Below the pieces are notes generated by a model. That model was not told where the DNA came from and made no database searches. It saw only the letters and a list, made by a program, of their open reading frames with translations. The position numbers and the translations under genes are program-made. From JASJBU01 sp965372385 (GTDB lineage Bacteria; Pseudomonadota; Gammaproteobacteria; Chromatiales; Chromatiaceae), in NCBI GenBank assembly GCA_965372385.1, contig CBDVCD010000031.1, positions 1 to 20,064 of the forward strand: a stretch of 20,064 nt of DNA, read 5' to 3'. Each line of letters opens with the position of its first letter. Position 1 is the first letter of the stretch. This document shows positions 9,341 through 16,337 of the stretch, one piece after another.

Positions 9341-9750
9341 TCTTCTCCCAGTGCAAACAGTCCGTCCAGCACAAGAGAGTTTGGACTGATCGTACCAAGC
9401 ACTTTATCATCCTCGACCACCAGTGCTCGCACCAGGCTGAATTGAGCGAACAGTCTGGCACAATAACGAATATCCATATTGGGGTCGATTGAAACAGCTG
9501 GTTTTATCATCACCTCATAGACATTGACCCGTTTACATGAACGGTTCTTTGCCATGACCTGGCGTGCGATGTCGGATACCAGCAGAAGACCAAATTCATC
9601 ATCCTTATTACGTTTCTCAACTACCAGGACCGAAGTCCTGAGTTTTTTCATCAGCAACAGTGCTTCTTGAATTGTTCCCATACCGTCAATGAGTCCATGC
9701 TCTTTTTTCATGACATCACGTACGGTGATATGTTTAACAGGGGTCTTCAT
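9337..9750 (-). CDS. Two-CBS-domain protein
   Basis: A 137-residue protein made almost only of two CBS domains: VRDVMKKEHGLIDGMGTIQEALLLM opens the first (about 9-65) and VNVYEVMIKPAVSIDPNMDI the second (about 75-130). Such stand-alone Bateman modules bind adenine nucleotides or related ligands and act as sensors or partners for other proteins; the partner here is unknown. The ATG at 9750 has a good ribosome site, AGGAAAG, about five bases upstream. The 3' end overlaps the end of the large c-di-GMP gene by four bases in tail-to-tail orientation. The znuB gene lies 78 bases upstream on the same strand, so the CBS gene may be read through from the zinc operon or have its own promoter. Family call is sure; role is not. 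Confidence 0.88.
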   Translation of the reverse strand: MKTPVKHITVRDVMKKEHGLIDGMGTIQEALLLMKKLRTSVLVVEKRNKDDEFGLLLVSDIARQVMAKNRSCKRVNVYEVMIKPAVSIDPNMDIRYCARLFAQFSLVRALVVEDDKVLGTISPNSLVLDGLFALGED

Positions 9751-9828
9751 ATAATCTTTCCTGTCTGCTCGATAATTTTGAAGCTGAAATAATCCATTCA
9801 GCAGGCATTGTATAGCCTATCTGAAGAA

Positions 9829-10614
9829 TCAGCGAGTAGCGGGAAAAAACTGGCTTACGGTAAACAACATTGCCGCTGCGACAACCACGCTGGGCCCGGC
9901 AGGGGTGTCCCACTGCCAGGAACCGGCCAGTCCACCGATGACCGCTATTCCACCCATGGCTGCGGCGATCAGGGCCATCTGCTCCGGGGTGCGGCTGAAA
10001 CGGCGGGCTGCTGCCGCTGGGATGATCATCATGGAGGTGATCAGCAACACGCCGACGATCTTCATGGAGACGGAGATGACAAGGGCGATCAGCAGCATGA
10101 AGATCAGCCGGGTTCGGCCTACCGGCACGCCTTCCACCTGGGCCAGCTCTTCATGGACGGTCATAGCCAGCAGAGGTTGCCAGATCAGCACCAGCATCCC
10201 TATCGCGAGCAGCCCTCCACCCCAGACCCAAAGTAGATCGGTGGTTGTGACCGCGAGGATATCACCGAATAGATAGCCCATGAGATCGATCCGCATCGAT
10301 TCCTGGAAAGAGATCACTACCAGTCCAAAGGAGAGGGCACTGTGCGCCAGAATCCCCAGCAGAGTATCGACCGCCAGTTGTTTGTTGTTCTGTAGAGCGA
10401 GCAGGAGAAGCGACATACAGATGGCAATTGCAATCACCATCAGATTCAAGCTGATGCCAAGGATAAAACCCAAGGCGACTCCGAGCAGGGCGGAGTGGGC
10501 GAGTGTGTCGCCAAAGTAGGCCATGCGGCGCCAGACCACGAAGACGCCTAATGGAGCTGCCACCATGGCGACTCCTAAGCCCGCCACCAGGGCGCGAAGC
10601 AGAAAATCATCCAT
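9829..10614 (-). CDS. znuB: Zinc ABC transporter permease ZnuB
   Basis: Membrane subunit of the ZnuABC high-affinity zinc importer. The 261-residue protein begins MDDFLLRALVAGLGVAMVAAPLG and carries the family stretch FVVWRRMAYFGDTLAHSALLG, then about eight membrane helices. Near the C terminus lies SMKIVGVLLITSMMIIPAAAA, the typical motif of the ABC-3 permease family (Mn/Zn/Fe). I chose the ATG at 10614, which overlaps the znuC stop by eight bases, because a longer frame opening at 10815 adds 67 residues that are unlike a permease and lie fully within znuC. The gene is last in the znuA-zur-znuC-znuB operon. Confidence 0.94.
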   Translation of the reverse strand: MDDFLLRALVAGLGVAMVAAPLGVFVVWRRMAYFGDTLAHSALLGVALGFILGISLNLMVIAIAICMSLLLLALQNNKQLAVDTLLGILAHSALSFGLVVISFQESMRIDLMGYLFGDILAVTTTDLLWVWGGGLLAIGMLVLIWQPLLAMTVHEELAQVEGVPVGRTRLIFMLLIALVISVSMKIVGVLLITSMMIIPAAAARRFSRTPEQMALIAAAMGGIAVIGGLAGSWQWDTPAGPSVVVAAAMLFTVSQFFPATR

Positions 10615-11374
10615 GTTCTTTCTCCGATAGGGGCACGACGTCTCCATGGATGTCATGGGTGTGGTTGTGGTGGTGAGTATAGACCGCCAGTTTGGCGCTG
10701 GCGGGTGTGCCGAACAGCTCAAGATAGGCGGGATGCTGGCTGACCGTCTCCGGGTGGCCTGAGCAACAGACATGCTGGTTGATGCACAACACCCGATCGG
10801 TGGCTGCCATGACAAGATGCAGATCGTGCGAGATCATCAGCACGCTACAGTCATGGGTTTTGCGAATATTGGATATCACAGCGTAGAGTTCCGCCTGGCC
10901 GGTGACGTCCACACCCTGCACCGGTTCATCCAGGACCAACAGTTTCGGGTCTCGGAACAGGGCGCGGGCAAGCAGCACACGCTGCAGTTCGCCTCCCGAC
11001 AAGTTTTGCATCTGGCTCTCAAGCAGATGGCTGATCTCCAGTTCGCTCACCAGGCTGTTCAATTGCCTGGATTTACATTGGTGCGCCAGGTTGAGAAAAC
11101 GTCTTACTGTCAACGGAAGATTGTTCGGCAGGACAAGCCGCTGTGGCATGTAGCCGATGCGCAACTCCTTCTGCCGCTTGACCTTACCGGTATCCGGACG
11201 CAACAAACCGAGGATCACTCGGATCAGAGTGGTTTTTCCTGCCCCGTTGGGCCCAATCAGGGTGACGATCTCCCGGGGATAGACAGACAAATCGACCCGA
11301 TTGAGAACCTGTCTTCCGTTCAGTTGGACACTGATGTCATTGGCGTCGACAAGGGCTGCCTGGGGTTGCCTCAT
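10607..11374 (-). CDS. znuC: Zinc ABC transporter ATP-binding protein ZnuC
   Basis: ATPase subunit of ZnuABC. The protein has Walker A (GPNGAGKTT), the ABC signature LSGGE, Walker B (LLVLDEP) followed by VQGVDVTGQ, and the switch histidine in MISHDLH. GYMPQRL carries the Q-loop. The C-terminal tail is histidine-rich (THHHNHTHDIHGD), as in many ZnuC proteins, and might bind or buffer zinc. I chose the ATG at 11374, giving 255 residues. It forms an ATGA overlap with the zur stop and has GAGAAGAAAGAA just before it. A GTG at 11395, in the same frame, would add seven residues and lies inside zur; it has no good ribosome site. Translation is probably coupled to zur. Confidence 0.94.
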   Translation of the reverse strand: MRQPQAALVDANDISVQLNGRQVLNRVDLSVYPREIVTLIGPNGAGKTTLIRVILGLLRPDTGKVKRQKELRIGYMPQRLVLPNNLPLTVRRFLNLAHQCKSRQLNSLVSELEISHLLESQMQNLSGGELQRVLLARALFRDPKLLVLDEPVQGVDVTGQAELYAVISNIRKTHDCSVLMISHDLHLVMAATDRVLCINQHVCCSGHPETVSQHPAYLELFGTPASAKLAVYTHHHNHTHDIHGDVVPLSEKEHG

Positions 11375-11871
11375 TTCTTTCTTCTCTGCATGCACTCATC
11401 ACAGATGCCGATAACCTCGATGGTCTGTTTTTCGATTAAGAAACCGAGGAATTTGGCATCCCTGGCCAGGGCATTGTCGATCTTGGGATCGGCAAGTTCC
11501 GCGGCCTCACCACACTGATTACAGATAAAAAATTGGGCGTCATGGGTAGGACTTGGATGGTTACAGCCCACATAGGCATTCAATGAGGCGATACGGTGGA
11601 TCAGATGATGTTCCAGCAGAAACTCCAGGACACGATAGATAGTGGGAGGGGCTGCCTTGCGGCCTGTTTGGCCAATCTGCCCCAGCAGGGTATAGGCGCC
11701 CACCGGTCGATGACTGTTCCACACCAGTTCCAATACCTGTCGGCGCAGCTCCGTCAGTCGCAGCCCCTCCTGCTGGCAATACGCTTCCGCCTTGCGCAGG
11801 GCGCGAGTGACACAGACCGTATGATCATGCTGTCTGGTAGGAAATTGAGCCACAAGGTTGCTGCTGGTCAT
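11371..11871 (-). CDS. zur: Fur-family zinc repressor Zur
   Basis: Zinc-sensing repressor of the Fur family. The 166-residue protein has the winged-helix DNA-binding part (EGLRLTELRRQVLELVW through PPTIYRVLEFLLEHHLIHRI) and a metal-binding half with THDAQFFICNQCG and ICDEC. The two CxxC pairs would hold the structural zinc, and the histidines near THDAQF the sensing site. Lying inside the znu operon makes Zur more likely than Fur or PerR. I chose the ATG at 11871, which overlaps the znuA stop as ATGA and has GGAAGAG upstream. A TTG at 11889 would add six residues. With a Zur box before znuA, the repressor should control its own operon: zinc-replete cells shut off import and zur together. Confidence 0.93.
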   Translation of the reverse strand: MTSSNLVAQFPTRQHDHTVCVTRALRKAEAYCQQEGLRLTELRRQVLELVWNSHRPVGAYTLLGQIGQTGRKAAPPTIYRVLEFLLEHHLIHRIASLNAYVGCNHPSPTHDAQFFICNQCGEAAELADPKIDNALARDAKFLGFLIEKQTIEVIGICDECMQRRKK

Positions 11872-12839
11872 GACGTCTCTTCCAGGCAAGCAACGAGTTG
11901 GCTAGTGAGGTTGCGCATCAGGCTGAAATAGGCCTCTGTACCCGCAGGTAGCTCTGCCCCGAGCGGGTCCAGGGTGCCAGTGCTAACCTCTGTTCCCTCC
12001 ACAATGGTTTTGATCAGCTTTGGTTCAAACTGCGGCTCGCTGAAGATGCAGCGGACCTCCAGTTTTTTTAGTTTGGCACGAATCTCATGGATGCGTTTGG
12101 CGCCTGGCATCCGGTCCGGACTGAGGGTGATCGAGCCAATGACATTCAACGCATAGTGGCGCTCGAAAAACTGATAGGCGTCATGAAAGACGATGAAGGG
12201 GATCCACTGTACCTTGGATAGGCGCTCAAGGAGTTCCTGGTCCAGCTTGTTTAGCTGGTTTTTCAGATTCCGGGCGTTTTGCTGGTACCGCGCTGCATTG
12301 TCAGGGTCAATTTCACTGAGTTTCTCTTTGACTATGCCTACAATCGTTCTTGCATTGGTCGGTGACAGCCAGATATGCGGATCGCTGTCATGTGGCCCTT
12401 TCGGGTTGGTTGTATGCGGTACTTCAGTCGTTTCTTGTTTCCGATGGTGATGACGCTTTTCCCATACGCCCCCTTGTCGAATTGGCAGTTGCGCTACTCC
12501 TGCATGTCCCATGAGTTTCACGATCCTGGTTTGGCTTGGAAGAGAGGCGAGTGTGTGCGTCAAAAATGTCTCGAAACCCTCACCCACCCAGATAATTAAC
12601 GCTGCCGAGTTGAGTTTCTTGACGTCGGATGGCCGCAGATTGAAGGTATGGGGCGATTGAGTACCGGTAATTAGCAGATCAGGTTCACCAACACCCTGCA
12701 TAACCCCTGCCACCAGGGAGTGAATGGGTTTGATGCTGACCATGATCCGAGGTGAAGCCGCCTGGGCTGGGATCGCCAGGATTGTCAGGATCAACAATAT
12801 CAACCAGGGATTTTGCAGCATGGCGGGACGGATATTCAT
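11868..12839 (-). CDS. znuA: Periplasmic zinc-binding protein ZnuA
   Basis: Substrate-binding subunit of ZnuABC, family SBP_bac_9. The 323-residue precursor has a signal peptide with a hydrophobic core (WLILLILTILAIPAQA) and a probable cut after AQA, residue 27. Zinc ligands can be assigned by family pattern: His64 in SPHTFNLRPSD, the histidine of DPHIWLSP and that of FHDAYQFFE; His40 in VSIKPIHSLV is also conserved. Between them lies a short histidine-rich loop (KRHHHRKQETTEVPH), shorter than in E. coli but of the same kind. It is the first gene of the operon, 45 bases from the centre of a Zur box. A second ATG seven codons in would also leave a usable signal peptide; neither start has a strong ribosome site. 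Confidence 0.94.
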   Translation of the reverse strand: MNIRPAMLQNPWLILLILTILAIPAQAASPRIMVSIKPIHSLVAGVMQGVGEPDLLITGTQSPHTFNLRPSDVKKLNSAALIIWVGEGFETFLTHTLASLPSQTRIVKLMGHAGVAQLPIRQGGVWEKRHHHRKQETTEVPHTTNPKGPHDSDPHIWLSPTNARTIVGIVKEKLSEIDPDNAARYQQNARNLKNQLNKLDQELLERLSKVQWIPFIVFHDAYQFFERHYALNVIGSITLSPDRMPGAKRIHEIRAKLKKLEVRCIFSEPQFEPKLIKTIVEGTEVSTGTLDPLGAELPAGTEAYFSLMRNLTSQLVACLEETS

Positions 12840-12876
12840 GGTGATAGTGAGTGAACAGAAGAGTCAAGCGAAATTA

Positions 12877-12891
12877 CGTTATATCATAACA
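12877..12891 (-). promoter_or_regulatory. Zur operator upstream of znuA
   Basis: On the minus strand this reads TGTTATGATATAACG. Known gammaproteobacterial Zur boxes centre on TGTTATAnTATAACA; this site agrees at 12 of 14 defined bases. The inner GTTAT-n3-ATAAC (12878-12890) is a perfect inverted repeat. It is centred about 45 bases before the znuA start, where a repressor would cover the promoter, and about 129 bases before the divergent RND gene, so both could respond to zinc. No convincing -35/-10 pair could be fixed. Confidence 0.72.
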
Positions 12892-13012
12892 TATAAAGTC
12901 TGGCCGAATACTCTGTCCCGCATTTGCCTATTTCGCTCAGCAGTATCTAATGGCATCATGTCGTTAGGTCTTGAGATATGTCTGATGAGAAAGATGAGCT
13001 AGCCTTAGAGCC

Positions 13013-15502
13013 ATGAATAATCTACCCGTTCAGTTATATAACAAACTGGTGTTCGAAAAACCTGCACTGACCCTATTGCTGCTGCTCCTTATAACCGGCT
13101 TTTTTACTTGGTTTGTCGAGGATTTCAAACTCGACATCTCCGCTGATTCTCTGGTTCTGGAGAATGATGAGGATCTGCGCTATTACCGTTCCATTCGTGC
13201 CCGCTATGGCTCCGACGACTATCTGATCGTCACCTACACACCAAAGCGGGAGTTATTTGCGGAAGAGACCCTGGACGATTTGCGTAAACTGTATGACAGC
13301 CTGGTCGCCATCGAACGGGTGAAATCGGTAATCAGTATTCTGAATGTGCCCCTGCTTCAGAGTCCGCCGATGGATCTGTCAGAGATTCAACAAGGTATAC
13401 GTACCTTGGAGGATCCAGCAACAAACTTCGATCTTGCGCAAAAGGAACTTCGCGAGAGCACACTCTATCGCAATCGTTTGGTGAGTGCAGACGGTGATAC
13501 CACAGCGCTACAGGTCAATTTTCAGCGTGATGTGGAATTTCAACGCCTGCGTGATGCTCGTGATGCGTTGCGTGAGAAGCAGTTGGAGGCTGAACTGACT
13601 CTCGAAGAGGCGCAGGAACTGGCCCACCTGTCTGCTGAGTTCAAGCACTACAGCGCTGCTCTAATGGCGCAGGAGGCAGAGGATATCGCCCAGATCAGGG
13701 GCATCCTGGATCAGCATCGGGAGCATGCTGAATTGCACCTGGGTGGGGTGCCGATGATTGTGGCCGATATGATGGATTTCATTCGCCACGATATCCGGGT
13801 ATTCGGTGTGGGCGTGGTGGTTATTCTGATGCTGCTCCTGACCCTTGCCTTCCGCCAGCCACGTTGGGTGATTCTGCCGCTGTTTACCGCCCTGGTTACC
13901 GGACTGGTGACCACAGGTTTTTTGGGCCTGGTCGAGTGGCGGGTAACCGTGGTGTCATCCAATTTCCTTGCCCTACTGCTGATTTTCGCCCTCTCCCTGA
14001 CCATTCATCTTATTGTGCGTTACCGCGAACTACACATGCAGCATCCGGATGCGGAACAGCGCTACCTGGTGCAGGAGACGGTGCGTAGCAAGGTGATTCC
14101 CTGTTTCTATACCGTTATTACCACCATGGTTGCTTTTGGTTCATTGGTTGTCAGTGATATCCGTCCGGTAATCGACTTCGGCTGGATCATGGTAATCGGT
14201 CTGATTGCTGCCTTTGTTCTGACCTTCACCCTGTTCCCCGCTGCCCTGATGTTGCTGAAACCTCGGCGTAGGCATCTACAAAAAGATGTAACAGGGCAGA
14301 TCACCGCCTTTTTTGCGCGTTTGGTTGAACACCATGGTGGCTTGGTGCTGGGGTTAACCCTGGTGTCGCTCGTCCTGAGTGTTGTAGGCATCACCAGACT
14401 TTCGGTCGATAACCGCTTCATCGACTACTTCAAGGAGTCAACGGAGATCTATCAGGGCATGTACCTGATCGACCGAAAACTGGGCGGCACTACCCCGTTG
14501 GATGTAGTAATCGATGCCCCGGCCGATTTTCTGGCAGCAGAGGAGGAGCCAGTGGATACGGAATGGGAAGAGGAATTCGAGATAGAGGGGGAGGCGGGCT
14601 TCACTGCAACCAGTTACTGGTTCAATAGCTATGGACTGAATAGAGTGAATGCCATCCATGGTTACCTGGATGGGCTGAAAGAGTCCGGTAAAGTGGTCTC
14701 CCTTACAACCTCCATGGATGCGTTGAAGCAACTCAATGAGGGGAAATTGCTGGACGATTTTTTTCTCGCCGTTTTGTACAAAAATCTTCCTGAAGAGGTC
14801 AAACATGATCTGCTGACACCCTATCTTTCAGAAGATGGTAATCAACTCAGGTTTGCGACCCGGGTGTATGAATCGGATGTTGCGCTCAATCGCCAAGACC
14901 TATTGCAACAGATCCGCAAACACCTGACCGGGGAACTTGGACTGGCGGAGGAGCAAGTGCACTTGACGGGTATGATGGTGCTCTTTAATAACATGCTTCA
15001 GAGCCTGTTTCGTTCGCAGATTCTAACCCTGGGGGCAGTGTTCCTCGTGATATTTATCATGTTCATTGTGCTGTTCCGCTCGCTAAAGCAGGCCATGATT
15101 GCGATCGTGCCGAATCTGATTGCGGCCACACTGGTGCTGGGCATGATGGGTGGGATGGGCATCCCCCTGGATATCATGACCATCACAATCGCCGCCATCA
15201 GTGTCGGTATCGCGGTAGACAATACCATCCACTATATGCACCGTTTTGCTAAGGAAGTAACAAAGGATGGGGATTATCGGGCCGCGCTGCACCGCTCTCA
15301 CGCCAGTATTGGCCGGGCCATGTACTATACCTCCATTACAGTCACTATTGGCTTTTCCATTCTTACCCTCTCCAGTTTTGTTCCTACGATCTATTTCGGG
15401 CTGCTCACAGCCTTTGCCATGCTGACCGCACTCGCTGCCGACATGGCCGTATTGCCCCTTATGCTTGAGAAATTCAAACCATTCGGCAGGTATTCCAGAT
15501 AA
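13013..15502 (+). CDS. MMPL/RND-family membrane exporter
   Basis: An 829-residue inner-membrane protein with the RND repeat plan: one helix near the N terminus (about 18-37), a periplasmic loop, five helices from about 260 to 425, another single helix (about 440-465), a second periplasmic loop and a final five-helix block (about 665-820). The pattern of FLALLLIFALSLTIHLIVRYRE and its counterpart ITIAAISVGIAVDNTIHYMHRF is typical of the MMPL/HAE3 branch, which moves lipids, hopanoids or other hydrophobic molecules by proton exchange. The cargo cannot be read from sequence. The first loop has a long charged helical stretch (about 178-240); the second has a very acidic insert (from residue 510). 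No membrane-fusion or outer-membrane partner is adjacent. It starts 173 bases from znuA, divergent, with a weak ribosome site. Confidence 0.85.
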   Translation: MNNLPVQLYNKLVFEKPALTLLLLLLITGFFTWFVEDFKLDISADSLVLENDEDLRYYRSIRARYGSDDYLIVTYTPKRELFAEETLDDLRKLYDSLVAIERVKSVISILNVPLLQSPPMDLSEIQQGIRTLEDPATNFDLAQKELRESTLYRNRLVSADGDTTALQVNFQRDVEFQRLRDARDALREKQLEAELTLEEAQELAHLSAEFKHYSAALMAQEAEDIAQIRGILDQHREHAELHLGGVPMIVADMMDFIRHDIRVFGVGVVVILMLLLTLAFRQPRWVILPLFTALVTGLVTTGFLGLVEWRVTVVSSNFLALLLIFALSLTIHLIVRYRELHMQHPDAEQRYLVQETVRSKVIPCFYTVITTMVAFGSLVVSDIRPVIDFGWIMVIGLIAAFVLTFTLFPAALMLLKPRRRHLQKDVTGQITAFFARLVEHHGGLVLGLTLVSLVLSVVGITRLSVDNRFIDYFKESTEIYQGMYLIDRKLGGTTPLDVVIDAPADFLAAEEEPVDTEWEEEFEIEGEAGFTATSYWFNSYGLNRVNAIHGYLDGLKESGKVVSLTTSMDALKQLNEGKLLDDFFLAVLYKNLPEEVKHDLLTPYLSEDGNQLRFATRVYESDVALNRQDLLQQIRKHLTGELGLAEEQVHLTGMMVLFNNMLQSLFRSQILTLGAVFLVIFIMFIVLFRSLKQAMIAIVPNLIAATLVLGMMGGMGIPLDIMTITIAAISVGIAVDNTIHYMHRFAKEVTKDGDYRAALHRSHASIGRAMYYTSITVTIGFSILTLSSFVPTIYFGLLTAFAMLTALAADMAVLPLMLEKFKPFGRYSR

Positions 15503-15540
15503 GCCTACTAAAGCGATGAATAGATATTTACTAAACAGTA

Positions 15541-15559
15541 TCAGAGTGTAGGACTCTGA
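15541..15559 (+). other. Stem-loop after the RND gene
   Basis: TCAGAGT-GTAGG-ACTCTGA forms a perfect 7-bp stem with a 5-base loop, starting 39 bases after the RND stop. There is no T-run, so it is not a standard intrinsic terminator. It may protect the 3' end or mark a Rho-dependent stop; this is inference. Confidence 0.4.
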
Positions 15560-15678
15560 AACATGCCGATACACATTGTCTGAGGTTGGAAATACCGGAG
15601 AAATATCTAGCGAATAGAATATTGCACATAGGAAATCAACAGAACGCACTTTGTTCGAGTTGAAATGAAAGGACTGAA

Positions 15679-15697
15679 ACTACAGATTATCTGTAGT
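15679..15697 (+). promoter_or_regulatory. Perfect 19-bp palindrome, possible operator
   Basis: ACTACAGAT-T-ATCTGTAGT is a perfect 9+1+9 inverted repeat, too tight to fold as an RNA hairpin at its full length but suited to a dimeric regulator. It lies about 110 bases upstream of the small secreted protein. I do not recognise the cognate regulator. Confidence 0.5.
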
Positions 15698-15730
15698 CGT
15701 TACTCTTTCTGTACTGGATGCTGATTGTTC

Positions 15731-15746
15731 CTGTGTCATTACACAG
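15731..15746 (+). promoter_or_regulatory. CTGTGT-CATT-ACACAG palindrome, possible operator
   Basis: Perfect 6-bp arms around four bases. The core TGTG-n6-CACA recalls CRP/FNR-family half sites (TGTGA-n6-TCACA) but lacks the inner A/T pair, so the link is tentative. It ends 54 bases before the start of the small secreted protein. Confidence 0.35.
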
Positions 15747-15800
15747 CAGATGCATAATCAGGTACGGCAAAGAGTGTTCACAACCCAGTGGAGAATCAAG

Positions 15801-16088
15801 ATGAAACTTATTCCTTCAGTAGTTGCAATGTTTTTGATGGTTGGATCGGCGGCGGTCTTTGCGGCAAACGGCAGCGGCCCTGGTGTAAGCAATACAGCTC
15901 CTGCTGGGCCGCAGACACAACCCATGGAACAGAATATGTTTGGTCAACCCGGTATTGCTGGCGATGGTATACAAAACTCGACCCAGGTAGACGATCCTTC
16001 AGAGATCGGTAGAGAAGGGGCGACTGCTACGGACGCGCCGGTTCCTCTCCCTGTTGAAGGTGATGCTGGTAAGCAAGTTGGTAAGTAA
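15801..16088 (+). CDS. Small secreted protein of unknown function
   Basis: A 95-residue precursor. MKLIPSVVAMFLMVGSAAVFA is a clear signal peptide with cleavage likely after VFA. The mature part of about 74 residues is rich in Gly, Pro, Ala, Gln and acidic residues, has no cysteine, and shows low-complexity runs such as APAGPQTQPMEQNMFGQPG and TDAPVPLPVEGDAGKQVGK, so it is probably disordered in the periplasm. I recognise no family. The start at 15801 has GGAG eight bases upstream and places the signal peptide at the N terminus. An in-frame ATG at 15750 would put 17 charged or polar residues in front and lacks support. It looks like a single-gene unit: palindromes lie upstream and a MITE-like element begins ten bases after the stop. 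Confidence 0.72.
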   Translation: MKLIPSVVAMFLMVGSAAVFAANGSGPGVSNTAPAGPQTQPMEQNMFGQPGIAGDGIQNSTQVDDPSEIGREGATATDAPVPLPVEGDAGKQVGK

Positions 16089-16098
16089 CCTGTAGCAC

Positions 16099-16261
16099 TA
16101 TACCCATCACGGATAGGTTTTCCCGAGGAAGGGTGAGTCATTCTTGTTCCGTGGCAAGGCGCGATGACGCGTAATAGCTGGTCTATTGCAAGGAATCGCA
16201 ACACAGCCACGGGGCGAGAAGGGCGTGCGATTTCCGGGGAAACCTATTCGTGATGGGTATA
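16099..16261. mobile_element. MITE-like element with 26-bp terminal inverted repeats
   Basis: A 163-bp non-coding element. Its ends, 16099-16124 and 16236-16261, are inverted repeats matching at 24 of 26 positions, opening with TATACCCATCAC. Both mismatches would be G-T wobbles if folded. Inside are nested inverted pairs: CCGTGGC (16149-16155) with GCCACGG (16206-16212), GCGAT (16161-16165) with ATCGC (16195-16199), and GTAATAG (16171-16177) with CTATTGC (16183-16189) round the loop CTGGT. The whole can fold into one long cruciform. No transposase frame fits. TA at both outer ends fits a Tc1/mariner or IS630-type target, but this is inference. It lies between the small secreted protein and the cheV terminator. 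Confidence 0.75.
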
Positions 16262-16278
16262 TAGCCCAACTAAATAAA

Positions 16279-16305
16279 AAAAGGAGTACAGTTTGTACTC
16301 CTTTT
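16279..16305 (-). terminator. Intrinsic terminator of cheV
   Basis: AAAAGGAGTACA and TGTACTCCTTTT form a perfect 12-bp stem around the loop GTT. On the minus strand the stem runs into seven T residues, 33 bases after the cheV stop. Four T residues follow on the plus strand too, so it may act in both directions and also end transcripts that pass through the small protein and the MITE-like element. Confidence 0.88.
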
Positions 16306-16337
16306 CTTCGATTCTCCGCAGGTTTTTTTGCTTTATT

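Larger units (their letters stand above)
15503..15800. other. 298-bp spacer with palindromes
   Basis: No coding frame is convincing here. The spacer holds three clean inverted repeats, none followed by a T-run: 15541-15559 (7-bp stem, 5-base loop), 15679-15697 and 15731-15746. The latter two lie 104-122 and 55-70 bases upstream of the small secreted protein and are more likely operator sites of its promoter region than terminators. No convincing terminator for the RND gene was found. Confidence 0.5.

Noticed and set aside
9783..9802. Inverted repeat GCTGAA / TTCAGC between znuB and the CBS gene
   Set aside because: A 6-bp stem with 8-base loop and no T-run; too weak to call a terminator or operator.
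10615..10815. N-terminal extension of znuB
   Set aside because: The 67 extra residues lie within znuC in another frame and do not look like a permease; the ATG at 10614 gives the family N terminus.
10772..11518. Plus-strand open frame (248 codons) opposite znuC/zur
   Set aside because: It is antisense to znuC and zur, which have full catalytic and metal-binding motifs; it is a frame shadow.
15750..15800. Longer start for the small secreted protein
   Set aside because: It would place 17 polar residues ahead of a complete signal peptide, and the ATG at 15801 has a GGAG site.
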